64,000 nt of DNA from Cinclus cinclus (taxonomy: Eukaryota > Chordata > Aves > Passeriformes > Cinclidae). Positions within the stretch are counted from its first letter, which is position 1, and each line of letters begins with the position of its first letter. The stretch spans positions 24,274,142 to 24,338,141 of the forward strand of contig NC_085049.1 of the NCBI RefSeq assembly GCF_963662255.1. Reading direction: 5' to 3'. Under the pieces are notes generated by a model. That model did no database searches, was not told the origin of the DNA, and worked only from the letters and a program-made list of their open reading frames with translations. Made by a program: the position numbers and the translations under genes. This document shows positions 1-14,096 of this stretch, one piece after another.

Positions 1-182
1 CACTGAACATGAAGTAGATATTGTGGTAATGAAAATCATTGCTTTCCTGATTGTTCAGGGTTCAGGTCTGCACAAGGTTGTGACTAAGCTTTTTTTCTTC
101 TAAACCTGCTCCTTCTTCAAAAAAATCCAGAAAACAGGTAAGCTTGGTCTGTTCTTATGAGGATCTCTCAAAAAAACGACCT

Positions 183-420
183 GTTATATCTCATATACAT
201 ATACACATGCCATATATAATATATATATTATGTATATGCCATTAATAATGTTTCATATTTATCACATATGTTGTGTACGTATCACATACTGTATTTGCCA
301 TGAATGATTATATAATATATGATTTTTGTGATCATGTGTCATATGTTATGATGTTATATATATCATGTGATACATGCCACAGGTATCAAATCCTATGTAC
401 TGTGTCACATTTATCACATC
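183..420. repeat. AT-rich degenerate TATA/ATCACAT repeat region
   Basis: A roughly 240-bp stretch is dominated by TA dinucleotides and recurring near-palindromic words such as TATCACAT, CATATGT, TATCATGTGA and ATATAT. The words recur on both strands without an exact period. This fits a decayed AT microsatellite. No function is inferred. Confidence 0.5.
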
Positions 421-2734
421 CTTTTCATTCATTTTTGCACAAACAACTGAGGACAGAGCAGAAAAGTCTAAAATGCCATTTCCATTTTAGTGTGAAGTAC
501 AGTAGAGAGAGAAACTTTCAGAGGCAACTTTTCTGTAATTCAGTTAAACCCATTCAGGGAATGGTTCAAAATCTTTGGAATCAGTTTCTGCTCCCAAGTG
601 TTGCTTCCATTAAATATTCTACCTTTGTCCAATACAGAATCCTTCTGGGTTGACCCAAAGGACTAACGCATTTTGCAAAAATCCAGAGGGTGAAAGTCAA
701 GTTGCTGTACACAGGGAGCCTTTTTGTTAAAGCAGTCTGAATTTACCTGTCAGTTTTTAAAACCCTTTAGAAATGCTTCCAAGGAAAAAAGGAATATCCA
801 AGAGTATTTCTTGCTGCTTAAGATGAATGCCTGAAAATGCATAATCTGGAAATCTTTCAAATAACAAAGGAAATCACTTTCACATCACTTACTTCTCCAG
901 AAGTAAAACTTGTGTCTGAGCACAAGTCATACTGCTTGTAACTATTGACAGAGTAATTTTTTATATTTAAAAAGCTTCACCTTAGAAGAGTGAGGCATCA
1001 AAGAGGTTCAAGTCCATTAAGAGAGGGACAATCTTTGACTTTTTGCATTCTGAATCCTATTCCTCAAAGAACAGAGGGGATTGCATTGATGCTCAAGGAT
1101 TGGAATCCTGGGCCAGAGCTGTGCATGCACAGGGGAGGAGGGTGTGCCTGCAGTGGCTTGTCAGCAACGTGGTGGCTATTAGATAAATCTGTTGCACTGA
1201 TAAGTACACTTTAAACACAAATTATTGGTTGTTTTTGGAGTGCTGAGCAACTGGGTAGAATTTTATCCAGTGCACAGATGAGTAATCAAGTACCACTCCT
1301 GGCTGTTGGGTGATGTCTGCAGACTGGGCTTAAATATATGGAAATTACCTATATGCACACGTTCAAATTGAATCATATTTATAACAGTGAACAAAATACT
1401 AAAGTTTGCATCCGTAGTTATTTTTTTTTGTTGTAAAACTGCTGATTTTCCTGATGAAAAGCAGCTTTCTTTAATTATTGGATTACCTTTTCCCAGTAAG
1501 AAGGCTCTGAAGGATTTAAATACTCATTTTTTAAGTTATATTATGGGTAACTTTCGAGTGAATTAAGTTTCTCAGAGCACTGAGTCAGTGGGAGAATAAA
1601 CATATTTATCTTCATACGAATGAGCAATCTGAGCCATATGTTTGCATGGTAGAACAATATGAATTATGCAGAATGTACAAAGAGCTTTTATTTTCAATAA
1701 CAAATTTTATTAAAAGTAAAAAAGCTTTAGTCTGGCTTTTAGTGGTAAAAATAAGTGACATTAATATATATATGGTGCAATATAAATACTTAATGCTCAT
1801 GATTATTTCTTCCCCTTTGGGCACAACAAACCTCTCCAGAATGTTTTTCATGCTCCAAATACAAAGGCAGATTGAAGTATAAAGCAACTGCTTTCCTGTC
1901 TGGAGAGAAGCTGGAAAATCTGGATGCTCTTCCCCGATTGTGAGACCAAAATGGAAGTTTCCACTGAAGTGTTCCTGGTGGTTCTGGTGTTTGCTCCATG
2001 TGAGCAGCCTCAGAGAGCCACTGATGTGCTCCTCTTTGGAGGAAGGCTGATCTTAGTTAGCTCTTGTTCCCTTCCAGATAAGCAACAAAATGAAAACTTT
2101 ATCAGGTCAGCTGGCACCGCTTTCAAGCGCTGATGTGCTCTGAAACCTCTCCTCCTGTGGGAGATCTCCCCTTTTAATATCAGTATTTGCTTTCAAAAAC
2201 ATGCTGATCACTCTCCTCCCACAGAAAGTTTGAAGATGTCTGTGGGTGGTCAGACTGACAGGAATGCCCTGAATTTTTTAAATTATCGTTTTGGTTGCAG
2301 ATGCTTTGTTCTTGGTGTGGACATTCTCCTGAACTGAGTTGTTGCACAGTTGCAATTGAGACGCTTCAATTGAAACTGCTTCTTTCTAGTTCATTGGGCT
2401 GATATCCCCACAGGTCTCTTCTTAAGTGCATCTCTCTGTCTTGTATTTCAGGCATTTAGCAGCCAGTCAGAGACCTTCAAAAGTCAATGTATTGCTGTCC
2501 AATGGCGTTGTTGTCAGTTTTACCTGTCTGAATGCTAGGTACCCATCAAAACCTCTCTATCACTGCCTCTCTTAGCTGGACAGAGGAGAGAAAAGACTCT
2601 GGAGTTGAGATAGGAGCAGGAAATCCATCCCCAGTCACTGTCTGGGAAAACCAGACTCCACTTGGGGAAATGGATTTAGTTTATGAATGAAGAACAGGAT
2701 AATGAGAAGTAAAACCAATACTGAGAGCTCGTCT

Positions 2735-3520
2735 CCCACCGCTCCCTTATTCCCAGGATTCATCCCAATGTTCTCCCTCCTCCCCTCCCAGCAGCACAGG
2801 GAGGTGGGAATGGGGGTTAAGGGCAGTTCATCACATCTTACCCCACTCTTCTCTGTACCAAATTACAGCTGTGGAAGAACTTTTATTTTGTTCTTAAATC
2901 CATTATCCCCTAGGCAGCACCACCTTCTCTGCTGGGCCTGACCTTGACCAGTGGCAGGTCTGTTCTGGAACCTGGGCTGGCATTGGCTCTGCTGGACATG
3001 GGGGAGGCTCCTGGGAGCTTCTCAAAGAAGCTCCCTTGTAGCCCTCCCTCCACTACCAAAATTTTTCCAGGCAAACCCAGTATCTGGGTGGATGCTCAGC
3101 AAGCTGGTCTATCACTCCTCAGCTGGACAGGGTAGAGAAAATGTGATGGAAAACAAGGAGCATGAGGTAAAGCAGTTTATTAAAGCAAAAGCCAAGACTG
3201 GATGTACACAAGCAAAGGAAAAAGCCCAAAGATTTTATTCTCTTATTTCCCACCAGCAAGCAACATCCAAGGGAAGCAGGGTTCCAGTATTGCTCTGGAA
3301 GGCAAACATGGTAAATAATCAATGCTCTCCCTTCCTCCTCCTTTTCTTAGGCTTTGTATGAATCGTGTCACATGGTCTGGAATATCCCTTTGGTCCGTTT
3401 GGGAGACTGGCCTGGCTGTGTCCCCTGGTGGGACCTTGCCCATCCCCAGCCCATGCTGGGGGAATGTTGGATTCTGTGCCAGCCCTGCCCAGCAGCACCA
3501 ACCAAGTCACCTTTAATTAT
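2735..3520 (-). mobile_element. ERV-derived remnant (internal piece plus LTR-like 3' part)
   Basis: The segment resembles a familiar avian ERV group by pattern recognition. It contains a tract resembling internal retroviral sequence (about 2740-3090) followed by an LTR-like part (about 3090-3520). The LTR part shares word order with the better preserved LTR at 61.6 kb, including the remains of the tract corresponding to TGGAATATCCCTTTGGT at 3379-3395 and the CTGGCTGTGTCCCCT tract at 3412-3426. By that alignment it lies in minus orientation. It is heavily mutated, and no gag, pol or env reading frame survives. The ends are approximate. Short open frames here are by-products of the repeat, not genes. 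Confidence 0.6.
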
Positions 3521-6500
3521 CTTATATCTAGCCAGATTTCCTTTCTGCTTGCTTTAAGAAACAACACCCTCTGGATTTCTTGCTTCATCTCTTTGAAGAT
3601 TCCAGGTGTTCTCATGCTTGAGAAAAAAACAGGCTCACTCTCATGTGCAGCATGGATTCTTAGCATGCTATGATGTTTCAGCTCTGGTTGCCACCTCTTG
3701 ACTTCCCTGAGGAAGGTTACCACTTCTCCACATGAATCTTGCTCTCCTTTCAGTGTATTTTACAACCCTCTTCATTTGAAGAGCCCCTTTTTGATAAGGA
3801 GAGAGTTTGGAAGGCAGGTGCCAAGCCTGGTTATGAACCTTGCTGGGAGGGCTGTGGTGGAATTTGGTGCCCACAATGTTGCAGTTTCAAGCTAAAGGCA
3901 TGATTAACTGAGAAATGTTTGCCTACATGTGATTTTTCTTGATTTATTTTGTGATCAGTGCTGTGCTTCAAGGTGAGTTTTCTTTTTAGACCAAGAGATT
4001 TCTGAAATTTAGAATGGCCTTCCCAATTACTGTTAATTGTCTTGTAATACAAGAAAGATGATTAATTGTATGACTTGCTGTGGAAATTCATTCTTCAAAA
4101 TGGCCTTCAGAAGCTGCTAGGCTTAGAGCTTACAAGAATGATGAAATTGCAGGTTTGCCCTTTGGTTTGGCATTTGCAGTACACAATCAAGGTAAAGACA
4201 GCAGCTGGGGGAGAAAGGTATGACAGAGAAGTCTCATGTGAGATTTCTTAGCTAAAAATATATCAGGTTAAGAATAAGGCCTTCTTTAATTGAATTTCTT
4301 ACTCACTGGATGGTGTTTCTAGCTGATAAGGTTTCTGACCTGATGTGAGGTACCTTCTCAAAGAAAACACTGTTTTCAACCTATGTGTAAATATCAGTCT
4401 AATGTAAAATATTTCCTTACTTCTTCAAATTTTTGTGTGTTTCAATATTGCATTTTCTAAGTGCTTCTTTGAAATAAGAACTATGATCCTAGCTTACTTT
4501 CCTTATCAAAGACTTGGAGTTTCTCCTGTATTTCTCACCGGACAAGTGATACAGGACTTGTCTCAAAGATGGGGATACTGAGAAATGAAACTTTTTTGGG
4601 AAGTGGGATGCAAATAGTAGTGATACAGAGAGGGCAAATCAGCCCTTTTGTAAAGCAAGAATAAGAGAATGTTAATCTGGTCCAGTAGCATTTGCTATTT
4701 ATTTACTGCTGATCAATAGAAGTCATTGAAATAAAAATATCCATGCTGATAAGAGCTTTGGAGAAAAGCAGACATTTATATAAGCAACTAAATAATTTAT
4801 TGTTATGATAATTACATGAACATTTGTCAGGAATTCATTTTTTCTTCAAAACATTTTTATCCTTGTTAGAAGCATACAGAATAAATTTATTTCCAAGACT
4901 AGCTTCTTCTTATCCCCACATATCTGGAAATCAGTTCTGCAGGAGGAAGACTGAACTGATAAGGTCTTCTAATCTACTGAACTAGAGTACAGCCATCTGA
5001 TAGTTCTACCAGTCAGAAAACTAGGATGATAAACTAAAGTTCTAGCAGTTGTAAGGTGTAATTCTGCCAATCAAATGCCCTGTTGCAGTTCCAGTGATTA
5101 GTCAAATGTTTTGAGTCACATGCGTGTGGAATAAGATGTTATTCTGGCCTTTGAAAACTATGTAATCCATTTTTTGGGCAGATGACTTCCTTTAACTGGT
5201 AAGCTTGCAATGCTTTTTTCTCAGCTTTCTCTACTGTGGCCAGGGCAGTCAAATTTCTGCATTGTATTAGTGTAGAATGGATAAGATGCTAAATAAAAAT
5301 GAATTATGTCTTCGCATGAAATACCTTAGATTGGTTAAGCCTTCTTAGGAGGGCTGTGTTTATTTGCTGCATTTTGCTGTAATTGCAAATCCAGATTATG
5401 TTCCTAAAGAAGAATTTACTGGCAGTGTATTAAAAGTTTGTTTGAGTTGAGGTTACACTTAGGATCTACAGTAGCTCCAAGAGCTGAGGCACTGACTCTT
5501 CAAGAGCCCTTGGAAAAGCCTCCTTTGCCAGTATTATGGTTCCTGGAAAGGACAGTAATACTAGATGGTGATTACATGATAGAAACTACACCAAATCATG
5601 CTGCAGTCTGTGCCTACCCTTTTAACTGATGTTGAATTCCAGATATTAAAACATCAGGATTAATGCATAAATGGTTTACCCAATAGAGGGAGTTGTTTGA
5701 AGAGAAAAAAAGAGGACAACAAGGGGAAAAGAGAGTGACATATGACCTTTGCTGAAATGCCACAAACAAGAGCAGTATGTTTATTAGTGTAGAAGACAGT
5801 TGATTACCAAGGAAGCTGAGGAATTGACTGCTGACTTGGATTTTTAGTAAAATAATTATTCAGAATAAAATTCAAGAACGGAAAGGGGTTTTCAGGTCTG
5901 ATAATTTCTATTCACACCATTTTTGCTGAAGGGACTAAGTAATGATTGAAGCAGCTGAAAGAAGTAGAAGATGGGAAGGAATAGAATCAGGTTATCTGGC
6001 TACCATTCCCTTACTTGGACATCTGTTTTCTGTTGTATTCTGTCATTCAGTTTGTCTCATTTATATCAGCTGGAAATGAAATATTTCTATAATTTGCCTC
6101 TTAAAATAATAGCTGTCTTTCCTCAAAGTTGTCCGGAGATGTTTCAGAGTTGTCATTCCAAGTAAAATATGGAAGGCAGATTTCAATCCTTTCTCCGTGT
6201 CAAGCCTCTCTACGTGGGGAATTCTGGTTTACCTGTAACTGAAATGGGTTAATTTTAAATATAAAAAGCCTCTCTGCTTTTCACAGACTCCATTAGATTC
6301 AGTTCACTTACACTGGAGGTCTAAGGATTTCACCATTCAATGTATTTTGGATGTAGCTTACTGTGCCAAGACACAAAATTGATTGTCTGGGTTATGTGAC
6401 TTCATCCATACTGATAATTATATTACAAAGTGGGCATCAAAGGCCTTATGGTTGGTGAAAAGAAAATGATTGCAGAATGAGTATCTGTGGCAGCTGCCAA

Positions 6501-6670
6501 ATGGATTAGATTTTTATTAGACGAGAGGCTAAAAGAAGTGTTGTTACTATAGGCATAATGTTTTGGGAACAGACCTTGAAAATACCTTGAGATACAAGGA
6601 TTAAACTAACACTGCTCATAAAATTTGCAAGCATATTGGGCCCTCCCTGGCTTAGATGCTGTAGTTCCAG

Positions 6671-6805
6671 GTTTTTTTGGTAGGTTTTTTTTTTTTTTTT
6701 TTTTTTTTGGTTCCTCCCACCCCCCCTTGCTTGTTTATCTGTGTGTGTTTTTTTGTTTGGGCTTTCTGGTTGTTTTTTTTTTTTTGTTGGAAGGTTGGGT
6801 TTTTT
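6671..6805. repeat. T-rich low-complexity tract with 24-base poly-T
   Basis: An uninterrupted run of 24 T lies at 6685-6708, followed by further T/G-rich sequence to about 6805. A hydrophobic Phe-rich open frame crossing it is an artefact of the poly-T. It could be a degraded retroposed tail on the minus strand or simple slippage. Confidence 0.8.
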
Positions 6806-9800
6806 TAAATATGTTTTATGATCAGCTCTGTGTTCTCCATTTAAAGAAAATAGCTAAAATGGTCGGTTTTATATGGTAATAAAATTGCTGCTTAGCAAAT
6901 GTAACTAATTTCATGTTGCTAAAATACCCCAAAGAATGGGTCATTAGGAGAATGAGAGAAACTGTTCCCTGTATGAGTAAGGGCTTTTTATGTCAGCTTT
7001 GATGAGGTAATGCATGTAATGTAGTATTAATGCAGAGAGGAAAAGCAGTTGTTCTTCTAAATTTCCAAAAACAAAGCATCTAGTTTATAAAATAATTCTT
7101 GTTCTTTAAAACTCTTTATTTAAAATGTTCTTATTTTTCTCCTTTACCTAATTTTGAGGTGTTCCTCACTATCTGAATGTGGAAATTAAGTGTGATCCTT
7201 CAAAGATAGAGACCTCTGAAGCTTGTTATCAACAAGGATGGTTTTAAATGATGCTGGTATCCCTGTATCCTTTCACCGCCATCTTTCATTAAGTTGAGGT
7301 GTGTATTTAATTATACAGGGGCATAATTAAATTTTCGGTTCTTTGGGTCAGAGACTTTGTAAGTGGATCTCAAAGATGCAGTGGCTGGCATCTGGTTCCT
7401 ATCAGAAAGTTGTAATCAACCTGTGACCACCACATCTCAGCTTTGCCAGTCCAGAAGCCATCACTGCCCCTTAAAATGACTTGAGAGTTGGCCATTACTG
7501 AATTGGGTGCAGCAGAATTCCCAAGCCATGCTCTCTTCTGTACATAGACTTCATGAAAATCTTTTTCATGTCAAGTGTGTTTGTATTCTCATAGGTGAAG
7601 TTCTTTTTTCCTACCCTGATCGTTTTCCCATGGCTTTTTAAATCAGTGTTCCCTGTTTAAAGCATTAGGTCTGCAAACTTCATGTACAGTCCTCAAATCT
7701 GTTGTGTTCCTCCTTTATGGCTGTAACTGCTCTGAGCATCAGCATAAACTAGAAATAGTGCCTCCTCTCCACTTGTCTTTCTTTTTTCTTTTTTTTTTCA
7801 TTTGTTTGGACTTCAAAATATCCATGAGAAGGGAACAGACTGCATGACTGCTGGTAAATAGCTTTGCTGGGTTACATGTGTGATGAATGCTGTATTTTCA
7901 TCCTTACTTGCCAAATATTTGGACTTGAGAGGTTCTCTTGGTGGTGTTCTATAACTGATCTCTAAGGAAAGTGGGAAATGCATGTCACTTTTCACTGTCA
8001 GAAAAACCATTTCAGAAAGTTCTGGCAAATTGTTCTCTGTGTATTACTGTAGTTATACAGCTGTTCATGGGAAGTGTTACGGATGGAGGTCACTTTTAGG
8101 GATGGGGCTGTTTGGAGCCAAACAAGATTTGTTCTTGATTGTAGTGGCTGGAACACCCTGGATTATGCTTTGTGTGAGGGATGTAAACCTGCCCACTGAG
8201 CATAGATAAGTAAATATTAAACAACTGTGGCTTCAGTCTGATGCTTCTGGTACGTTCCACTTTGCCAAGCTGGGCAAAAGCCAAGCTCTGGGCTCAGTGA
8301 GGAGAGGGGTGTTTGATGCTTGATGCATAGGAGGCCCAGAATCAGAATTTCTGTGGAATTCTGTACAAGCCTTTGGATGCAGCTCATCTTGCAGCCACCT
8401 CTGTGTGCACCATAAAATCTGCAGGCACCCCAAGCCAGGCATAAAATAAGCACTTTTTACATCTTGTGAAACAAAGCTTGAGGCTGTGTGATGTCGCCAC
8501 CAGCAGCACAGCTTTGTTTTACCTGGTTTTTCAGTTCCAAAAATTGCATGCTTAAAAAAAAAAAAGAAAAAGAGAAATTGTTGAAAGCCACTTTTCTGTT
8601 GCTCTGCATGCTTTATCTCCTCCTGCTTGGCAACCTCCACACCTGCTGTTCTGACTACTAAAAATTGTCCTTTCTTTTGTCCTGCGGGTATTTCTGCTTA
8701 AGAGGAGAGGACAAAGGATTCACTAGCATTTTCCTTGGTTCCTCTACATTGTTACTTTCAAAATTAAGCTTTTGTTAACAGTCCGGTGTTCTTGGGGTTG
8801 AGAATTTAGGGTTTTTAATTAGAATAGCTATGAGATAGGACAGCTACAGTAGTACAGCCATGTACTGCCCTTAAAACCAGCTTTTGAATGTATTTATGTG
8901 TGCAGAAGTGAAAAATGGCATTTTCTCCTGCAGTGTGAGGTTGGTTGTTCGGTCAGAATGAGGCAAAAGAACAGGTGAAAAGGAAGTTACTCCCATCTTC
9001 TACTGTGCATTTCTTTTATTTCCAACAGTCCTTGGTTAAGGCTCCCACACAGCTTCTTTTTCCTTAGCTGGAGTCTTCTTTAGGAACAACCTTCATTTGT
9101 GATGTTACTGAGAAATATTTCAGTATGTGAAATATTTGCAGATGTTTTCAGAGGAGAGGCAAATTCTTTTGGGGTTGAACTTGCTGACTTGTGGGCCCCT
9201 CTCATCTTGATTCTCTGATTTCTCTGTTTACTCCAGTGGGTGTTTTTCACCATTTTCTTTAACAAGACCAAAATGTTTGCAGGAATTCAGACTTTTTTTC
9301 CTCTTAAGGGACTAGTTACAGGTTTTAAAAATGAGGAACTCTTGCCTTTTGCACGGTGAGGTGTTTTTTTCGGGAAAGTTGGAATAATGCTGCCAAAATA
9401 CTTGTAGTGCAGATCCATCTATGTCAGATAAGCTACACTTTGTGTTGGCATGGTTAAATGATCCTCATGAGGGAAGAAGTATTTTTATTGCATTTTGAAA
9501 TGTTTGAGTTCAAAGGAATGGAGTAATAACTTGTATCTGTAAAAGGAAGCATCCTTTCTAAAGCTGGTGGGAAAATGAAAAAAGTATTTATGAGAGTTTT
9601 TATTTCCTTTGTATTTGATATGATCAAATTAATGCTTTTCTGAGTTAACTTCAATTTTTGTTTAACTTGGTCCTCATATTTTTTTTTTTTTCACTTTTGA
9701 ACAAAATAACATTAGAAAATATCTACAGACCCAGAGTGACAGAAGGTTAAAAACCCCTCTGATTAGATACAGAAGTTGATAATTGATGTCAAACAATGTG

Positions 9801-11144
9801 AGAATGAAATAAAATTTAGATGTCAGACTTTGCACTGGAAGGTTTATTACAGAAAAGAGGCCATTTTGAAAGGAAAACATGTCAAAAATGTTCCCAGAGT
9901 GACTATAGGTAGCTTTTTGCTTTCTGTATATATAAAGCTGACAGAATATTGGGGAAACAAAACATGTGCTCAGTTTTCACTAGATAAACTGCTGATATAT
10001 TGCTTTTTTTTTTCTCAAATGGATATTAAAATGACAGTAGCCAGGTTTACTGCCCTTTTTACAGGTACACACATTGACAAATTTTAGAGCTGTACTGTAA
10101 AGCAGAATGAGGGATTAGATCTGGGAGTTTTATAAAACCTGGCTGTTGTAAAACCTCTAATCTTACCATTAAAACTCATTTTATTTCTTAGTAACATCCT
10201 TAAAATTACTTGGACAAACTGTTTCACATAAACTAGTAGAAATTGTATTATTAAATTAAGATTTGGTCATAATTTAAACTAAAGTACATTTTCTCTGGTT
10301 CTGTACTGAAAGTAACTCAAAAAAACACAATCAGAAGTTTCCCTAGAGAAGAGCCTAGCATTTCTTTAAAAACTGTAACTTGATTAACAGTAGAGATTTA
10401 TAATCACTTAAAAATGTATCCTCTCCTTTTCTTAAAGTCTCCTATAATATTATTACACAACTGTGTATATTTCCTTATCATTCCTGCTTCCTGGGAGACC
10501 AAGACCATTCATAATTTCAGAGTGAAAATTCAGTTTTCTCCGATTGCCTTCGTGCATAGCTTGACAGCTTCACCCTGGCAGATTTATGAATTCATTAACT
10601 AAGCACTCGGTTGAGCTCCCACAGATCTTAAATGTTGGGTTGTACAAAATCCCCTCAGCTGACTCAGTAATCCAGGTGTACATCTGGACTGAGTTATTTC
10701 ACTAAAAATAAGGGTCCTGGGTGACTACAACAAACCTTTATCGGCTGCCTATGCTCAGGCTGATTAAGCACATGCAAATGAGAAAATACAAATATTTTGG
10801 TCTCGGTGGTTTCAGAGCATTAGGGAAGGTTGCAGCTTTTGGCTGCAGAATGAATCTTGCTTAATGACAAGTGAGAAAGTTGTCACTAACTTGTAGCTGA
10901 AGTTAGTTACCAGTGTCAGGAAACCATTACAACTGCAGCTGTTATTTTTACAAAGCTGGCTGTCTCCACAAAGTAATTTAGGTATTTTTCCCCAAAATGT
11001 ATAGAGTATAAGGCCAGTTGTAGGACAGACAAGTCTAAAATTTTCTGACCTTTATCAGCAATAAATCTAGGGAATTAAACATTTATTCTACCAAATGCAA
11101 GTATGTAATGAATTACTTATTTGCACTACAGCTGCATTATGGTA

Positions 11145-11275
11145 TCTTTAATATATTTACATTATTTATTATTTATTAATTTATGCTTGTTTATCTTTAT
11201 GGTTATCTAGATTTTTATTTATTATTTGCTTATTATTTATATCTTTACATTATTTAATATCTTTACATTTTTAGC
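11145..11275. repeat. TTATTTA-type AT-rich repeat
   Basis: Irregular repetition of ATTATTTA, TTTATTA and ATCTTTACATT words over about 130 bp. Low complexity; no coding potential. Confidence 0.55.
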
Positions 11276-13671
11276 CTTAATACTGCATTAATATTAGATC
11301 TGCTGCAGAGACAGTTTAGAGTTTGGCTGTAAATAAAGAGTTTGTGCTCTCTTGTGGAACTTTCTCATCAGTTAAATGTTGTGATTATAAGGTCTGAATG
11401 CACCACCGACTCTCTAAAATTAAATCTCTTGTAATAAAAGGATCCTTTGACTTCTGTATCAGACTGTTGTGCATTGTGCTTAGGGTGGGGACTGCTAAAA
11501 CCCATTTCCAGGGTTCCTTGGATGCTCCTGATGTGTCTCCCAGGGTGTGGCTGTGGGACAGTTCCCAAGGACCAAGTCAAAGTGTTGGTGAGAAGGGGAA
11601 GGGGTAAAAGAGAGGTAAAAGGAAAGGAACGAGTGGCTTTTACAGCTGACACTTGTGGCATGTGGAGGTTTCTTAGCCCCATCCTCTTAATAACAACTTG
11701 AAATTTATAAGATGACCTTCAGGCTGTACTTCAGAGTTTTATTTTTTGGGATTCATGCTTGTCTCTTCATAACTGTTTGGAGAGCAGCTGTGGGAAATAA
11801 TAAACATGGGAGGGTGAAATGAAACAAAGCAGTTTGCATTTTCAATTTTAAAATTCAGAAAATAATGAGGAAGAATTTTGTGGCCTAGGTGGTGTCATAT
11901 GCATTTGCTCACCTTTAGCAGTACTGAAGCTCTGACTGCAAAGACTTTATCTGCAGCTGGGTAGAGACTCACACATGCTTAACTTCCAGCATGTGTGTAG
12001 TGAGATGTTTTTAGGGAAGAGGCACTGAGTAATGTTAGTGCTGCATCATAATCCAGAAACTTTTCTACCAGCAGCTGCTTTTCATAGGTTGTTTCAAATA
12101 AGACAACTGTCAATTTTAACCTAGTATCTGTTTTTCATAAGCATTTTGTTGAGGTTGCTGCAGTGTGAAACCACATGTTTTCTTAACAACCAGGTTTTCT
12201 TCCATGCCATTTATATTGCTTCCTTTGTAGTAAGCCTGTAATTTCATTGCAGTGGCATTCATGAGCACATACTGGATGCATTTTTAAGCCCTCTTTAATG
12301 TGAGAAGTGAACAGAGCTGGACTAGGAGATAGGTTTGGATCATAGCCTTTTCCATCTAATTTTAAACAGCTTTCTCAACCACTGTTGTGCTCTGGTCATG
12401 TTACTCATCCCCTTGCTGCTGCCACAATGCACCAGCATTGTGTCTCATGTAGCCCTGATGCATTTTTACCCATGTATTTTGTCTGTGTGTAGGTGTTCCT
12501 CTCTTGGTTTAACAGGGAGTTATTTACCTGTGTCTCCTTGGAGTAACTGAGAACTAGCAGAATCTCCGTGGCTCTCTGCACTTTGGTAATGCTGTGTTTT
12601 TATTTCTCTCAGAAGAACTGGCAGATATTGGGATGTTGATGAGGACTTTCAGGGCACTAAGAAAATACAAACCTCTGGAAACAAAATGCTGGAGTTACTT
12701 GCACAACCTTGCTGTAAAGGACAGAGTCAGATAAAAGAGGGGGCATAGAAGGTGTAACAAGGATGTTTTTTAAGGAAAGATTGCAAGGGGTGTAAGCTGT
12801 TAGCTTAAGAAAAGGCTGAGTGAAGATATGATAGCACCTCTTGTGTGTATTAATTAAAATATTGATGCAAAGAGGTGTAACCAGTGTGTCTGCAGGTGAA
12901 TCATTCTCCAACTCCACTGCTGATAGAGAGGGCTTAAAGCAAAGCAAAGGAGCTGCAAGCTGGGCATAGGGAAAGCTTTCCAGGGTAGAGAAACACTGGG
13001 GAATTCCCTGGGAAGGTTAGAAAACCACTGGTGGTGGGAATCCTGAGAACTTCTGCTGAGAATTGTTTAGATGTTATTAATTCTATGGCAGGTAAAAGGA
13101 ATTAAATTATCTCCTGAATTGCCCTATTTTCAGCTCTAGACAGAGAGAAAACTTGTGAGGCACTGCTGATGTGTTGAATGAATTCTCTTGCTCTAGCTCC
13201 TTTTGTTCTTCCTATTAAAAAAAAATGCAAAATGTGCTTTGTTTTTCTGACATCTCTTCTGAACATAGCTTTTCCTTTCCTTCAAAGTCAGGGGAAAAGT
13301 ATTCTTTCATCAGAATCTTCCCTCATGAAATGGTTGTTTCTCTTGGCAGCTTTTCTTTGCAGTGATTCACTGCTTCCCTTCAAGAAAAGACAGCTAGATA
13401 AAATTGAGGATAACCAAAGCAGTGTAGGTAGGAACAGAGTGAGAGCTAAAATGTCACAGAAAAGTAAAATCTGTCATAATGAACTCATACATTTCTGTGG
13501 TCCCCTTGATCACAACATTACAGCACCTTTCCTTTGAGTGCTGCTGTCTTTGGATCGTGTGTGGCTGCATCCTCTGTGAGGAAAAGCAATATTCTGGACA
13601 GAATCCTTGTTCATGAGAAGAGAGCAAAAATAATGAGTGAGGACCATTTTTTCTATTCCAAATTGGACATG

Positions 13672-13730
13672 GGTCATGGTTTAACCTCAGCCTGCAACTA
13701 AGTGCCATGCAGCTGCTTGCATAGTAATAA
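13672..13730 (-). mobile_element. short LTR-end fragment of avian ERV
   Basis: The string starting GTCATGGTTTAACC, followed by a CAGC..GCAACTAAG..CATGCAGC pattern, matches in word order the terminal segment of the LTR at 61.6 kb. It then changes to a TAA-rich microsatellite and unrecognised sequence. Only about 60 bp is convincing. The orientation is by analogy to the 61.6 kb copy. Confidence 0.4.
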
Positions 13731-14077
13731 TAATAGTAATAAATAGTGAGAGAGGGGCGTAAGGACAAGAAATGGACAAACAGTGAAAAAAAGCCTCTAA
13801 AATGCAATTCCTCAACTATTTCTTTAGTCTGCTTTCTGGAGTAGCTGCAGAGATATTTGTGATTGCCACCAGAAGGGAAGGAGGTGGTGTGAGGGTACAA
13901 ACCTTAAAGGAGGAAGAAAAAGATGAGCATCATCCTTACCTCCACAGTGACCACAAATAAGCTTAGAATGGTGCCTTAAAAATGAAAACTGGTATTTTAG
14001 ACCACCCTTCTAATTGCTGGTTTTCTGAACTGGAAGGAAAACATAATCACACAGACCCCAGACCCTGAAATTCTACT

Positions 14078-14096
14078 AAAAAAAAAAAAAAAAAAA
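14078..14096. repeat. poly-A tract (19 bases)
   Basis: Uninterrupted run of 19 A followed by CAAACAAAAAAG. Simple repeat. Confidence 0.85.

Noticed and set aside
2944..3673. Cluster of open frames up to 136 codons
   Set aside because: They fall mainly in or beside an ERV remnant, overlap one another in many frames and show no retroviral protein domain.
6625..6879. Hydrophobic Phe-rich frame resembling membrane segments
   Set aside because: The Phe runs are translated poly-T, not a transmembrane protein.
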